Source: Butyrivibrio sp. VCD2006 (GTDB lineage Bacteria > Bacillota > Clostridia > Lachnospirales > Lachnospiraceae). From it: a DNA stretch of 64,000 nt. Positions 35,718 through 44,172 of this stretch are shown in pieces. Within the stretch, counting starts at the first letter, position 1. Each line of letters starts with the position of its first letter. The position numbers were made by a program, and so were the translations under genes. The stretch lies in assembly GCF_000423925.1 (NCBI RefSeq), contig NZ_AUIX01000026.1:1-64000 (forward strand), read 5' to 3'. The notes beneath the pieces are model-generated. The model saw nothing but the letters and a program-made list of their open reading frames with translations, searched no databases and was not told where the DNA came from.

Positions 35718-37781
35718 TTAAAGCTTGAAGTTCTTTACAATACCATCAAGTACTACAGCTATATCCTCTTGCTTGTTAGACATATCGCTTACATTCTCCA
35801 CAACATCGGCAGCTGTATTAATGGAATCTGTGATGTCTGAGCTGTGTGAAGCGGTCTCCTGCGTAGATTCCGCAATATTCTGTATAGCGTGATTTACTTC
35901 AGCCATAGCAGCTCTGATATTCTCAACCATCTGTGCTATCTGGTTGGACTGCGTGCCGAACTGCTGTGCATCATCTCCATACTGACGTGCTACATGAACA
36001 AAATTCTCATAGTCAGGTGCTGCAGTATTATTTACAAAATCAAGAAGCTCCTGAGAACTGTCTGTAAGAGTCTTAAACGCATTCTGAACCCCATCAATCG
36101 TTGTCTGGATCTGTGAAACTGCCTCTGCTGTGTCACTTGCCAGCTTATTGATCTCAGAAGCAACTACCGCGAAGCCCTTACCATGCTCTCCGGCTCTCGC
36201 TGCCTCAATGGAAGCGTTGAGTGAAAGGAGGTTGATCTGGTCTGCTATCTCAGCAATTGACTGAGCCATGTTACTGATTTCCTCAACAACCTTGGCTTTT
36301 TCAGATGCTTCATTAAGCTCTCTGCTTCTCTCCTGGGCAATATTTATAGCGTTATCATATGCCTTCTGGCTGCTCTGCTCGATTTCCTGCGCACGTACCA
36401 TGATATCCTTGGTGGCTGCAAGACTTTCCTCACTTACATCAGCAAGACTCTGTACAGAAGTGTTAACCTCTTCAACAGATGCACTAACCTGCTCTGTAGC
36501 GGCACCTGATGACATCATGGCATCATTAACCCCCGACATATTACTCTGAATCTTTTCGAACTGGTTTGTCAGTTCACTCGCCATCGATGAGAGTGATGAG
36601 CTTGCTGAACTAATCTGCTCTGATTCATCAGAAATCTGACTGATAACGCTTCTGTTTGATTCAAACATGTTGTTTAGTGAATCACTCATCTGACCGAGCT
36701 CATCGCGTGATCTTGTATGAAGCCTCTCTACAGTAAAATCGCCATCTGCAAGAGATCCTGCAAACTTCTTAACATTGGCAAGACTCCTGGCAATAGCTCT
36801 GACCAGAAGAAAAATAACCACGCAGCATACCAGCAAGGAAACACAAAGAATACAAATCATCATGTTTCCCATTGCATTTACTTTTTCTTCCAGTTCATCC
36901 TGATTCATTCGAATCATAAGCTTCCAATTAACATCAGGAACAGTTCCCCAGTTTACGATGACATACTTCCCGTTCTCTTCAAAGCGGCTCATTCCTGTAT
37001 CATTTGCAAGTGCCTGCGTTGCCGCAGATGCAAGTGATGCATTTTCATCATCAGTAATCTTCATGCCGTCTTCTACCTTAGAAGAATCTGATGTGTAAAG
37101 ATATGTACCATCTGCTGTTACCAGGATTGCACTACCGGTCTTACCAACCTTAATCGCCCCGGCAATACCTGAAATAGTATCAAGCACCATATCGACTGTT
37201 ACGCAGCCAATAAACTCTCCGTCATTGTTATAAATAGGTGACGAACATGTGGCCATAACAGTTCCCGATGTAGGATCATAATATGGATCTGTTATCTTAG
37301 CAGTTCCCTTGCTCATCTTCTTGGCATTCAGATAATACTCCTGGTTGAGGTAATCATATTCCTCATTACTGTAATCCCAGGTTTCAACGATGCTGGCGCC
37401 ATCTTTATACCAGTACGGTCCCTGATACATCTCATCGCCATGATAAGCATAGGCTTCAAACCATATACCTGCACCGGAAATGATATCATTATCTTTCTGG
37501 ATATTGGAAAAAATATCCTTATAAGTTTCCATTGCAGTACTTCTGTAGGTACCGCCTACTGTTTCAGCAAGCCCAACTGCTGTTGACCTTATCTCCGTCA
37601 GGTAGCAATCAACACTGTTAATATTGCTGGCGGTGATAGCCTCATTTCTTTCAGTCGTCTGGTTCTGCACAAGCTGACGACATGTCGTGATACTAATATA
37701 GTTCATCAGCACCATTGCAATAGCGACGATAGGGATGATTCCTATGATCATCTTCGCCATAATAGACATTCTTTTCCACAT
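35718..37781 (-). CDS. Methyl-accepting chemotaxis protein with dCache sensor
   Basis: The 687-residue receptor has a first membrane helix at 10-30, an extracellular double-Cache domain (about 35-295), a second helix near 300-325, a HAMP domain ([16 protein letters not shown]) and a cytoplasmic signalling coil. The hairpin tip contains the family signature [20 protein letters not shown]. The Cache domain has an aromatic- and Asp-rich pocket ([23 protein letters not shown]), consistent with small organic ligands such as amino acids, but the ligand is not assignable by eye. No chemotaxis or flagellar genes are adjacent. It is transcribed alone and ends at a strong terminator just before the NRPS operon. 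Confidence 0.92.
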   Translation of the reverse strand: MWKRMSIMAKMIIGIIPIVAIAMVLMNYISITTCRQLVQNQTTERNEAITASNINSVDCYLTEIRSTAVGLAETVGGTYRSTAMETYKDIFSNIQKDNDIISGAGIWFEAYAYHGDEMYQGPYWYKDGASIVETWDYSNEEYDYLNQEYYLNAKKMSKGTAKITDPYYDPTSGTVMATCSSPIYNNDGEFIGCVTVDMVLDTISGIAGAIKVGKTGSAILVTADGTYLYTSDSSKVEDGMKITDDENASLASAATQALANDTGMSRFEENGKYVIVNWGTVPDVNWKLMIRMNQDELEEKVNAMGNMMICILCVSLLVCCVVIFLLVRAIARSLANVKKFAGSLADGDFTVERLHTRSRDELGQMSDSLNNMFESNRSVISQISDESEQISSASSSLSSMASELTNQFEKIQSNMSGVNDAMMSSGAATEQVSASVEEVNTSVQSLADVSEESLAATKDIMVRAQEIEQSSQKAYDNAINIAQERSRELNEASEKAKVVEEISNMAQSIAEIADQINLLSLNASIEAARAGEHGKGFAVVASEINKLASDTAEAVSQIQTTIDGVQNAFKTLTDSSQELLDFVNNTAAPDYENFVHVARQYGDDAQQFGTQSNQIAQMVENIRAAMAEVNHAIQNIAESTQETASHSSDITDSINTAADVVENVSDMSNKQEDIAVVLDGIVKNFKL

Positions 37782-37963
37782 AAATTTGCCCTCTCATAAA
37801 TACTGTATAATCAAAATTATATGAATCACATCTATAAAAATTCTATCATAAACGTCATAACTAATTATCAAATATTCGATTATTTTTTATTAAATTTCTG
37901 AAAACAAAACTAATGAAAAATGGCTTCAATTTTATGCTTTTTTTATAATTAAAACTTTCAGCG

Positions 37964-37992
37964 TTTACTTTCTTACTTTAACGTGTTATAGT
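37964..37992 (+). promoter_or_regulatory. Promoter of the DAHP synthase gene
   Basis: TTTACT (37964-37969) and TATAGT (37987-37992) are 17 bp apart, giving an expected start about 55 bp before the ATG. The short leader shows no tryptophan- or tyrosine-rich leader peptide and no obvious attenuator. Confidence 0.6.
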
Positions 37993-38054
37993 GGAACTCG
38001 TAGGATTTTTGGCGGTGCCAATCCTTAATATAGTAATTCGGAGGTAATTTACAT

Positions 38055-39083
38055 ATGTCATTTCAGTATATTCAGCAGCTTCCATCTCCCGAGGAGATAA
38101 GGGATGAGTTCCCTCTTTCACAAAAGCTCGCTGATATTAAAAAAGAGAGAGATAAAGAAATCGCAGACGTCTTAACAGGAAGCAGCAATAAGTTTCTTGT
38201 AATTGTTGGTCCCTGTTCAGCTGACAACGAAGATGCCGTATGTGATTACGTTAGCAGACTTGCCAAGATAAATGATAAAGTAAAGGACAAGCTTATCATC
38301 GTTCCCAGAATTTATACAAACAAGCCCCGCACAACAGGTGAAGGCTACAAGGGAATTACATCTCAGCCGGATCCCGAGGGAAAGACAGACTTCAGAGCAG
38401 GACTTGTTGCAATGAGACACATGCAGATCCGTGCAATCGAGGAATCAGGTCTTACTGCTGCTGATGAGATGCTTTATCCTGAAAACTGGGGCTATGTTGA
38501 GGACATTCTTTCATACGTTGCTATCGGAGCCCGTTCCGTTGAGGATCAGGAGCACCGCATGGTTGCCAGCGGCTTCGGAGTTCCCGCAGGAATGAAGAAT
38601 CCCACCAGCGGAACCTTAAGCGTAATGCTCAATTCCGTATACGCTTCACAGCTCCCTCACTCTTTTGTATACAGAGGCTATGAAGTAAAAACCGGTGGCA
38701 ATCCGCTTTCACACTGTGTACTTCGCGGATCCCAGAATAAACATGGTCAGTCTCAGCCCAACTATCACTACGAGGACTTAAGCCTGCTTGCTTATCTGTA
38801 CTCAGAGCGCGACATTAAGAACCCCGCTGCCATCATTGATGCGAACCACAATAACTCAGGTAAAAAATATAAGGAGCAGATCCGTATAGTTAAGGAAGTG
38901 CTCCATTCAAGAAATCAGAACAAAAATATCGCAGACCTTGTAAAAGGTGTGATGATCGAAAGCTATATCGAAGAAGGCTGCCAGAAGATCGGCGAAGGCA
39001 TCTACGGTAAATCAATCACCGATCCCTGCCTTGGCTGGGAAGACACCGAGCGCCTCCTCCTCGATATTGCCGAGCTGTCTTAA
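38055..39083 (+). CDS. aroF: 3-deoxy-7-phosphoheptulonate (DAHP) synthase, class I
   Basis: This enzyme joins phosphoenolpyruvate and erythrose 4-phosphate as the first step of the shikimate pathway to aromatic amino acids. At 342 residues it matches the AroF/AroG/AroH class. Visible blocks are VGPCSADN with the active-site Cys, PRIYTNKPRTTGEGYKG, GARSVEDQEHR and SGTLSVMLNSV, with the metal-site His and Asp near the C-terminus (IDANHNNSGK). The ribosome site is CGGAGG 10 nt before ATG. A 17-bp-spaced promoter lies upstream and a terminator follows, so the gene is a single unit. The symbol chosen among aroF, aroG and aroH is arbitrary. Confidence 0.93.
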   Translation: MSFQYIQQLPSPEEIRDEFPLSQKLADIKKERDKEIADVLTGSSNKFLVIVGPCSADNEDAVCDYVSRLAKINDKVKDKLIIVPRIYTNKPRTTGEGYKGITSQPDPEGKTDFRAGLVAMRHMQIRAIEESGLTAADEMLYPENWGYVEDILSYVAIGARSVEDQEHRMVASGFGVPAGMKNPTSGTLSVMLNSVYASQLPHSFVYRGYEVKTGGNPLSHCVLRGSQNKHGQSQPNYHYEDLSLLAYLYSERDIKNPAAIIDANHNNSGKKYKEQIRIVKEVLHSRNQNKNIADLVKGVMIESYIEEGCQKIGEGIYGKSITDPCLGWEDTERLLLDIAELS

Positions 39084-39099
39084 AACAGACCAAAAATAT

Positions 39100-39130
39100 A
39101 GGCATCCGTCCGAGAGACAGATGCCTTTAA
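39100..39130. terminator. Bidirectional terminator between aroF and mscL
   Basis: Arms AGGCATCCGTC and GACAGATGCCT pair with one mismatch, loop CGAGA. T-rich sequence lies on both sides in the appropriate orientations, and the two genes converge here. Confidence 0.75.
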
Positions 39131-39141
39131 ATTTGCCTTTT

Positions 39142-39624
39142 TTATAAATCAGATGTGCAGCAAGGGCACTTGGTTGCCTCAATGTTGATCTCGCTCTTGC
39201 AGTGAGGACAAATCTTGGTTGTAGGAGCTGCCTCCTCTTCTTCCTTCTTAACCTTTTCACTGAACTTGTTAAGTGACTTAACGATGCAGAAAATAACAAG
39301 CGCCATGAGAAGGAAGTTGATAATAGCGGTTATGAAAACACCATAGTTAAGTGTTGCTGCTCCTGCCTCCTGTGCAGCTGCAAGCGTTGAGTACTGTGAA
39401 CCATCCAGAGAAATAAACCAATTGGAAAAATCAATACCACCGGTAAGCACACTGATAATAGGCATAATGATGTCATTTACAAGAGAATTGATGATACTCT
39501 GAAATGCTCCGCCGATGATAACACCGACAGCAAGATCCATCACATTACCCCTCATGATAAACTCACGAAATTCCCCGGCAAAACCTTTGCTCTTCTCGAG
39601 AGCCTTACTCTTATCTACTACCAT
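39142..39624 (-). CDS. mscL: Large-conductance mechanosensitive channel with zinc-ribbon tail
   Basis: MscL opens under membrane tension to release solutes on osmotic downshock. The family block FREFIMRGNVMDLAVGVIIGGAF and the second helix (NYGVFITAIINFLLMALVIF) are clear. After the cytoplasmic helix (NKFSEKVKKEEEEA) the protein ends in CPHCKSEINIEATKCPCC, a four-cysteine zinc ribbon. Ordinary MscL proteins of about 135 residues end before this, so the 160-residue form has an added metal-binding tail. ATG 39624 follows GGAGGAG; the open frame continues to a TTG at 39642 within that site, which is rejected. It converges with aroF. Confidence 0.93.
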   Translation of the reverse strand: MVVDKSKALEKSKGFAGEFREFIMRGNVMDLAVGVIIGGAFQSIINSLVNDIIMPIISVLTGGIDFSNWFISLDGSQYSTLAAAQEAGAATLNYGVFITAIINFLLMALVIFCIVKSLNKFSEKVKKEEEEAAPTTKICPHCKSEINIEATKCPCCTSDL

Positions 39625-39666
39625 ATTCTCTCCTCCAATCAAAACTGAAACATTTTTTCAAACTAC

Positions 39667-39695
39667 TTGAAATTATAGCACAAATTGTATATTAT
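39667..39695 (+). promoter_or_regulatory. Promoter of tRNA-Gly
   Basis: TTGAAA (39667-39672) and TATTAT (39690-39695) are exactly 17 bp apart. Transcription should start about 6-7 bp before the mature tRNA 5' end at 39709. Confidence 0.7.
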
Positions 39696-39708
39696 AAAAT
39701 AGTTCTTT

Positions 39709-39779
39709 GCAGGACTAGTACATCGGTAGTATGTCAGCTTCCCAAGCTGAAGAGGCGGGTTCGACTCCCGTGTTCTGCT
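39709..39779 (+). tRNA. tRNA-Gly, anticodon CCC
   Basis: The acceptor stem GCAGGAC (39709-39715) pairs with GTTCTGC (39772-39778) with one G-U pair. The anticodon arm CAGCTTCCCAAGCTG puts CCC at 39741-39743, and the T-arm CGGGTTCGACTCCCG is standard. The discriminator base is T, as usual for glycine. CCA is not encoded. The 71-nt length with a short D-loop fits bacterial tRNA-Gly. Confidence 0.93.
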
Positions 39780-39780
39780 T

Positions 39781-39812
39781 AAAAGCTCAGACCCTTCGGC
39801 CTGAGCTTTTTA
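39781..39812 (+). terminator. Terminator of tRNA-Gly
   Basis: AAAAGCTCAG and CTGAGCTTTT arms close a hairpin with a CCTTCGG-containing loop and end in TTTTT. On the minus strand the same hairpin can end the gene finishing at 39862. Confidence 0.85.
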
Positions 39813-39861
39813 CGTTTTACAGCGCTTCAATTCTCTATATATCACTTATAAACATACACAC

Positions 39862-40986
39862 TCACATGATTTCATACAGGCTTTTTCTCAAATCCTTCTT
39901 TTCCCAGTATGAAAGCGTATCCATACTCTTAAAACCGGTGAGCATCTCCTCTGTATCTGTCTCAGTAACTCCTTCGGACCTTATCTTTTCATACTTTTTA
40001 TCCAGCCCTGAATAATATATGTCTGAAGAATCGGGATCTATATTCCTCGGCACATTCTTATCATCCTCTATATAAGCAAAGAGTCCGTAGAGCTCTGTCT
40101 GACTTGCGCTGTCCGGATCAACACTTCCCACATCTACTTTATATAGGCTCTCCTGACCTTTATAGAGCACATATACTTCAACGGAAGGGTCTGTCTTATC
40201 ATAGTCACCCGGATATCTTGCACTCAGTTCAAATCTATTCCCATCCGCATCCATTGCAGTAGTTTTATGGAAAAAGTATCCCTGTCCGTAGTTGTCACTT
40301 ACTTCAAGGGCTTCCGCCCCCTCAACATCATCTCCCGGCAAAACCTCGAGGTTTCCTTTATTCAACCTCTCAAAAGTACTCTCATCTGAGGGGATATAGC
40401 TCCCATCCTTTAGGCCATTTAGCTTTTCAAGAAAGGAATCATAAAACTCCTGCTCTTTTCTAAGATTCTCAGGATCAGCGCTGTCTGAATCAATATGCGC
40501 TCTGTCATAGCTTGCAGATGAAATCGCATCTATCGCGGACTCCACAGTTCCTCCGAGAAGATCCTGAACCCCTGCGATGCTGTTATCCGTCATCCTGGCA
40601 CTTTCTGCAAGATCAGCAAAAAGCCTTGTCGCTCCGCTTCCTCCATAGCCCATACCATTGTAGCCAGTCTCCTTTGCAGCATCTATCCAAGCACTCTTTA
40701 CTTCCTCGGATGCATTTGGTGCCACACGTTCAAGGGCTGCCACATCAGGATCAACCTTCTGAAGCTTTCCTATTGCATTGTTCTTAGCCCTCTGAGCATC
40801 CCACTCAGCCTGCGTATAATCAGATTTAGATGTCTTCTGCTCTATATTTGCAGCATTGTTGAAGCACTCAGCAAAGCTCTGTTCCTGCTGCCCACTCCCC
40901 GCTTTACCGGCATTCTTCGGAGGATCAACCTTATAGCTGTATGTATAAATACCGTTCTGCTCTTTGATACCAGTAAGTTCCATCAT
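39862..40986 (-). CDS. Conserved protein of unknown function
   Basis: This 374-residue, acidic, soluble protein has no signal peptide or membrane segment. The N-terminal region (Gln-, Ala- and Asn-rich, with WDAQRAKNNAIGKLQKVDPDV) looks helical. The middle has a glycine turn MGYGGSGATRLFADL, and the C-terminal half is beta-rich, ending in TLSYWEKKDLRKSLYEIM. I do not recognise a family. Two or three ATG codons compete at the start: GGAGG lies 8 nt before ATG 40986, while ATG 40992 is only 2 nt from it, so 40986 is used. It stands alone, beside the tRNA terminator. Confidence 0.7.
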   Translation of the reverse strand: MMELTGIKEQNGIYTYSYKVDPPKNAGKAGSGQQEQSFAECFNNAANIEQKTSKSDYTQAEWDAQRAKNNAIGKLQKVDPDVAALERVAPNASEEVKSAWIDAAKETGYNGMGYGGSGATRLFADLAESARMTDNSIAGVQDLLGGTVESAIDAISSASYDRAHIDSDSADPENLRKEQEFYDSFLEKLNGLKDGSYIPSDESTFERLNKGNLEVLPGDDVEGAEALEVSDNYGQGYFFHKTTAMDADGNRFELSARYPGDYDKTDPSVEVYVLYKGQESLYKVDVGSVDPDSASQTELYGLFAYIEDDKNVPRNIDPDSSDIYYSGLDKKYEKIRSEGVTETDTEEMLTGFKSMDTLSYWEKKDLRKSLYEIM

Positions 40987-41237
40987 AGGCATTACCTCCT
41001 TATCTGTGCCACCCTTTGTTGGGCACTCAAATCCTACATCAGCTTTTGTCCAGTGTTATACTAAATTCGAAAAAAATGCCGAATACCAAAAGCTTTTCAT
41101 TCCTTTGATATTCGGCAAATCCTTTGCTATCTTATATTTCGGTCATAAAACATAGCGATTTATGGAGAAACTGTGTAGTTTCCGTGAAAAAAGTGTGCCG
41201 CAAGGGAAGCTCCCCATCGCAAAGCATTCTAATAAAT
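40987..41237. other. Intergenic region with a strong hairpin at 41077-41116
   Basis: Arms 41077-41090 (TGCCGAATACCAAA) and 41103-41116 (TTTGATATTCGGCA) form a 14-bp stem with one mismatch and a 12-nt loop. On the minus strand a TTTTTTTC tract follows. This acts as a second minus-strand terminator below the 28-residue peptide gene. The 120 bp between the two hairpins has only a 24-codon frame without ribosome site and might instead carry a small RNA; no evidence decides. Confidence 0.5.
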
Positions 41238-41264
41238 AAAAAACCACCGGCGCGTTGCCGATGG
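41238..41264 (-). terminator. Terminator of the 28-residue peptide gene
   Basis: On the minus strand CCATCGGC (41263-41256) pairs with GCCGGTGG (41251-41244), followed by TTTTTTATTTATT. It lies 14 bp after the stop codon of the small gene. Confidence 0.8.
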
Positions 41265-41277
41265 CCCTAACTAAAAA

Positions 41278-41364
41278 TCATTCTTCATCCGGAGCTGTCC
41301 TTGGAATTAACCAGCAGACAACTGCTGCAATCAATAATAAGATTGATGAAATCATGTGAAACAT
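41278..41364 (-). CDS. 28-residue single-span membrane peptide
   Basis: A short open frame encodes 28 residues: a hydrophobic helix (ISSILLLIAAVVCWLIP) followed by an acidic tail (RTAPDEE). It has a good ribosome site (AGGGGGAG, 6 nt before ATG), an extended -10 promoter 38 bp upstream and an intrinsic terminator directly after it. That set of signals argues for a real gene despite the size. It could be a membrane-modulating peptide or a type I toxin. The acidic tail differs from the basic tails of Fst and TxpA toxins, so a toxin role is uncertain. Confidence 0.6.
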   Translation of the reverse strand: MFHMISSILLLIAAVVCWLIPRTAPDEE

Positions 41365-41401
41365 AGAAAACTCCCCCTCATCTTTGGATATTTCTATGTA
41401 C

Positions 41402-41410
41402 ACTATACCA
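41402..41410 (-). promoter_or_regulatory. Extended -10 promoter for the 28-residue peptide gene
   Basis: On the minus strand TGGTATAGT (TGn plus TATAGT) lies 38 bp before the ATG at 41364. It is downstream of the LPRTG gene, so the small gene need not depend on that transcript. Confidence 0.55.
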
Positions 41411-41462
41411 AATAATTAATAATATGTTTAGTATCATTTTATAAGATTTTATGATTTATTTT

Positions 41463-41921
41463 TTACGCATTTTTACCAAAATGATCACCAGATATAAGTG
41501 CAGTCAGAAATACTGCGAAGCTTGCAAGCATAGCAATAAAGGTGATAAGTATGCGGTTATCATCTCCTGTCCTTGGAAGATCCGTTGTAGTGGTCTCTAC
41601 TGTCGAAGCGGTCGTGGCTGCGGCAACATCTGTCGTTGAAGATGCAACTGCAGGTGCCGCGGTTGAGGAAGCTGTGGTAGCAGCTGCGCTTGAAACACTG
41701 TTTGCTGCATTTGCAGTGGATGATGCAGATGAACTTGCAGATGATGACCCGTCATCAATCAGGATGTCAGGTCCGTTTCCATCATTCTCCTGCTTAAGGA
41801 GTCCGGCATCATAATTATCATTTATATCAACCGTCACGGCTTCTGCACGAATTGATGAAACCGGCGTAAGAAGAAGCATACAGCAAATAGGAATAGCAGG
41901 CAGTAATCTTAGTTTCTTCAT
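41463..41921 (-). CDS. LPRTG sortase-anchored surface protein
   Basis: This 152-residue secreted protein has a signal peptide (to about residue 28), a short acidic region, a Ser/Ala/Thr-rich low-complexity stalk of about 70 residues and a C-terminal sorting signal. The signal is LPRTGDDN, then a hydrophobic helix and a short tail (DHFGKNA). It contains no enzymatic domain, so it may be a stalk or wall-covering protein. The sortase gene ends about 20 bp upstream and overlaps the longer alternative start at 41948, so this is very likely its dedicated substrate. ATG 41921 is chosen for its 8-nt distance from AGGGG. Confidence 0.85.
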   Translation of the reverse strand: MKKLRLLPAIPICCMLLLTPVSSIRAEAVTVDINDNYDAGLLKQENDGNGPDILIDDGSSSASSSASSTANAANSVSSAAATTASSTAAPAVASSTTDVAAATTASTVETTTTDLPRTGDDNRILITFIAMLASFAVFLTALISGDHFGKNA

Positions 41922-41940
41922 TTTCATGTCCCCTTTCATA

Positions 41941-42747
41941 TCATCCAACCCGTTTTGCTACAACGAGTAATCTTCCGTTTTTCATAGTGTAATCACAGGT
42001 AGAAAGTGTTAAAAGCTGATCTCCATATGTAGCGGTAGCCGCTATCTTATGCATGGACTTAGCCTTTAAATACGCCACATATTTATCAAAGGTTTCCTTA
42101 TCATTTATACTTATATAATCAGCGTAATTGAAACCATCTTTTTCACCGTTCGCCGTGGTATCCACAACAGCAATGATCTCATAGAATCTCTGCTCTGTAG
42201 GAGTATCGAGCTCCACCGCCTGGTGCTTTCTTAGATAATCATCTTCCTTATAGTATTTAAGAGTTCCGAAAAGTGCGCCGGACTTCATGTTATGTCCATG
42301 AATAAGAAGATGGTTGTCGGACATGTCAAAGCTGCATCTTTTATCAAGGACCAGCAGCCCGTTTCTGTCCTCGTTTCCAAAAAAATCATGCTGAAGGTAG
42401 TAGTCATTATCACCTTCCCTATACATGATAGGATAGTCTATCTCGGACCCGTTTATCCGTAGCCATCCGCTCAAATCCTTATTCTTTTTAAATAAATATT
42501 CGATTTTAAGGGCAACGAGATTATTTATCGGATCATCAGGATCTTCGCTGATGCTGTTTTCAATGGCCTTGGACTCTGACACTGTAACTGCCGCCATGGC
42601 CTGAACCTTCTTTAAATTAGCACAGCTTTTCTGATCTTCATAGATTTCTACAGCAAAAACACCTGTAAACACAAGAAATGTGATACAGGATAACGCAAGG
42701 ACTGTATTTCTGATTGTCTTTTTGATCTTCCCCCTACGTTTTTGCAT
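41941..42747 (-). CDS. srtB: Class B sortase
   Basis: Sortases cut a C-terminal sorting motif and attach the protein to peptidoglycan. This 268-residue protein has one N-terminal membrane helix and a class B catalytic domain. His152 is in LIHGHNMKSG, Cys251 in LSTCDYTMKNGR and the catalytic Arg in GRLLVVAKRV. The class B features are the long helix between strands 6 and 7 and the TLSTCDY context. The next gene encodes an LPRTG protein, unlike the NPxTN substrate of staphylococcal SrtB but in line with clostridial class B enzymes, which accept other motifs. A TTG at 42753 is an alternative start. Confidence 0.9.
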   Translation of the reverse strand: MQKRRGKIKKTIRNTVLALSCITFLVFTGVFAVEIYEDQKSCANLKKVQAMAAVTVSESKAIENSISEDPDDPINNLVALKIEYLFKKNKDLSGWLRINGSEIDYPIMYREGDNDYYLQHDFFGNEDRNGLLVLDKRCSFDMSDNHLLIHGHNMKSGALFGTLKYYKEDDYLRKHQAVELDTPTEQRFYEIIAVVDTTANGEKDGFNYADYISINDKETFDKYVAYLKAKSMHKIAATATYGDQLLTLSTCDYTMKNGRLLVVAKRVG

Positions 42748-42800
42748 AAGCAATAATCCCCGTAATGTTATTTTTACAAAACTTATTTCGGCAAAAAAGC

Positions 42801-43973
42801 CTATAAAATTAACCCCATCCCCACATCATAAACGTTCCCGTTGACTGCATCATGAAGCCATCTGGACATGGTAACATTGTCCTGGGTAAACTTCGTGAAA
42901 TAGGGCTCACGCACAGCGGTGTGAACCGTTCCACCCTTAGTGATCAAAGGAACTGCCCAGTTGTTAATGAACATTCCAAATCCCGGTGTCAGCCGTTTAA
43001 GCTCTCCCACCATCTCGCGGAGTTGCTCATAATAAGCATCCTGAACGTCCGAATCCGTTTTATAGGTCTTATTTGTGATGTCATTGTAATAGGCGCTTAG
43101 CACGTAATCCCTTGTTGAGCTCGAATACAGATATCTTAATGAGTCACCATATTTCTTATAAAGATTTCTGAACCAGCTAAGTGTTATATTATCAGACCTG
43201 ATAGCTTCACATATAGGCGCAGGCGCCTTCCAGATTTCCCTTGCGGTGTACTGCCACTTATTATACAAAAGAAGTGCACTGTCAGATAAAACAGTCACAT
43301 CCTTCACTCCCTTATACCACATCCTGAGTATCTCATCAGTAAGTGCAGCTACGGCAAAAGCTCCGGCACTGTTACCTGCAATCAGAAGCTTTTTGGGATT
43401 AGGAAAGAGATTTTTGGAAATCCCCATCGCTTCAAGAAAATTGATATATCCATGGAAATGCAGCACATGCTGCTCCCCGTCCTCGCCTTCATAAGGAAAT
43501 TCACTGTTTCCCACATGGAAATCACCCGTAGCATAGGCAATATCAATTATTGACCAGTCTCTGAATGGATTAGTATTATCCTTAAGGTTCATGATTCCCA
43601 TATCAATATTCATTATCTGAGTAAAGGGACGAAGATTGTTCCAATAATAATTAGGCAGATCCGCTGCCACTTTTCCCCCGGTTATAGGCCTCGCAGCTGT
43701 GTACTCGTTGTAAGCCACGCCTCCACCTGAAAAAAAGATGCAGAGCTTTTTAGGATCTGCAATTTTAACATAAATATGATATTCTGAGCCGTCACCGGAC
43801 ATTCCCATGGGAATTATGACCCGGTACCACTTTTTCTTTTCAGGCTTCTCGGGAAGCTCCGGAGCAATGAGATCCCAATCAACAATTGTTTTGCCGATTG
43901 AATTCTCGACGAAGTCTCCGAATTGTTCCTCAAATTTCTGTTTTCTTATTTTTCTTTTTTCTTTAAAATCCAT
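42801..43973 (-). CDS. Pectin-acetylesterase-family alpha/beta hydrolase
   Basis: The 390-residue protein has features of the pectinacetylesterase/Notum family of carbohydrate esterases: FFSGGGVAYNEYTA near residue 80 (oxyanion region), the nucleophile elbow AGNSAG with Ser202, and a late HTAVREPYF with the likely catalytic His. These enzymes remove O-acetyl groups from pectin or related polymers. No signal peptide is seen, so it would act in the cytoplasm on imported oligosaccharides or on another ester. The start codon directly abuts a repeat element, whose GAGGGTGA provides the ribosome site. It follows the acyltransferase and zinc-ribbon genes in the same direction. Confidence 0.75.
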   Translation of the reverse strand: MDFKEKRKIRKQKFEEQFGDFVENSIGKTIVDWDLIAPELPEKPEKKKWYRVIIPMGMSGDGSEYHIYVKIADPKKLCIFFSGGGVAYNEYTAARPITGGKVAADLPNYYWNNLRPFTQIMNIDMGIMNLKDNTNPFRDWSIIDIAYATGDFHVGNSEFPYEGEDGEQHVLHFHGYINFLEAMGISKNLFPNPKKLLIAGNSAGAFAVAALTDEILRMWYKGVKDVTVLSDSALLLYNKWQYTAREIWKAPAPICEAIRSDNITLSWFRNLYKKYGDSLRYLYSSSTRDYVLSAYYNDITNKTYKTDSDVQDAYYEQLREMVGELKRLTPGFGMFINNWAVPLITKGGTVHTAVREPYFTKFTQDNVTMSRWLHDAVNGNVYDVGMGLIL

Positions 43974-43974
43974 T

Positions 43975-44024
43975 CACCCTCATCCGGCACTTCGTGCCAC
44001 CTTCTCCCATAGGGAGAAGGCAAA
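43975..44024. repeat. Intergenic palindromic repeat element, copy 1
   Basis: The sequence CCCTCATCCGGCACTTCGTG starts a small hairpin (GGCAC/GTGCC), followed by a second one (CCTTCTCCC, atag loop, GGGAGAAGG). The same CCCTCATCCGNCA...CTTCG...TG.CACCT pattern recurs near 56865. It is a REP-like element with two hairpins, known in this form from many Clostridia intergenic regions. Confidence 0.6.
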
Positions 44025-44036
44025 ATATACACAATC

Positions 44037-44172
44037 ACTTCCGTGCAAAACAAAAAAATTTATACATTAAACTTCCATGCAGAACCAAAAAATTTATACA
44101 TTAAACTTCCGTGCAAAACCAAAGAATTTATACATTAAACTTCCGTGCAGGACCAAAAAAATTATACATTAA
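44037..44172. repeat. Four tandem copies of a 34-bp repeat
   Basis: Units 44037-44070, 44071-44104, 44105-44138 and 44139-44172 each read ACTTCCGTGCA... to ...TTATACATTAA, with a few substitutions per copy. The last copy enters the 3' end of the zinc-ribbon membrane protein gene and supplies its final codons and stop. The unit length is not a multiple of three and no spacers separate the copies. Confidence 0.85.

Noticed and set aside
37993..38054. Attenuator or T-box before the DAHP synthase gene
   Set aside because: The leader is only about 55 nt, with no leader peptide, no specifier-type stem and no terminator hairpin.
41147..41221. 24-codon frame on the minus strand between two terminators
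   Set aside because: There is no ribosome site before the ATG, unlike the 28-residue peptide gene nearby.
44037..44172. Possible CRISPR array
   Set aside because: The four 34-bp copies are directly joined with no spacers, and no cas genes are present.
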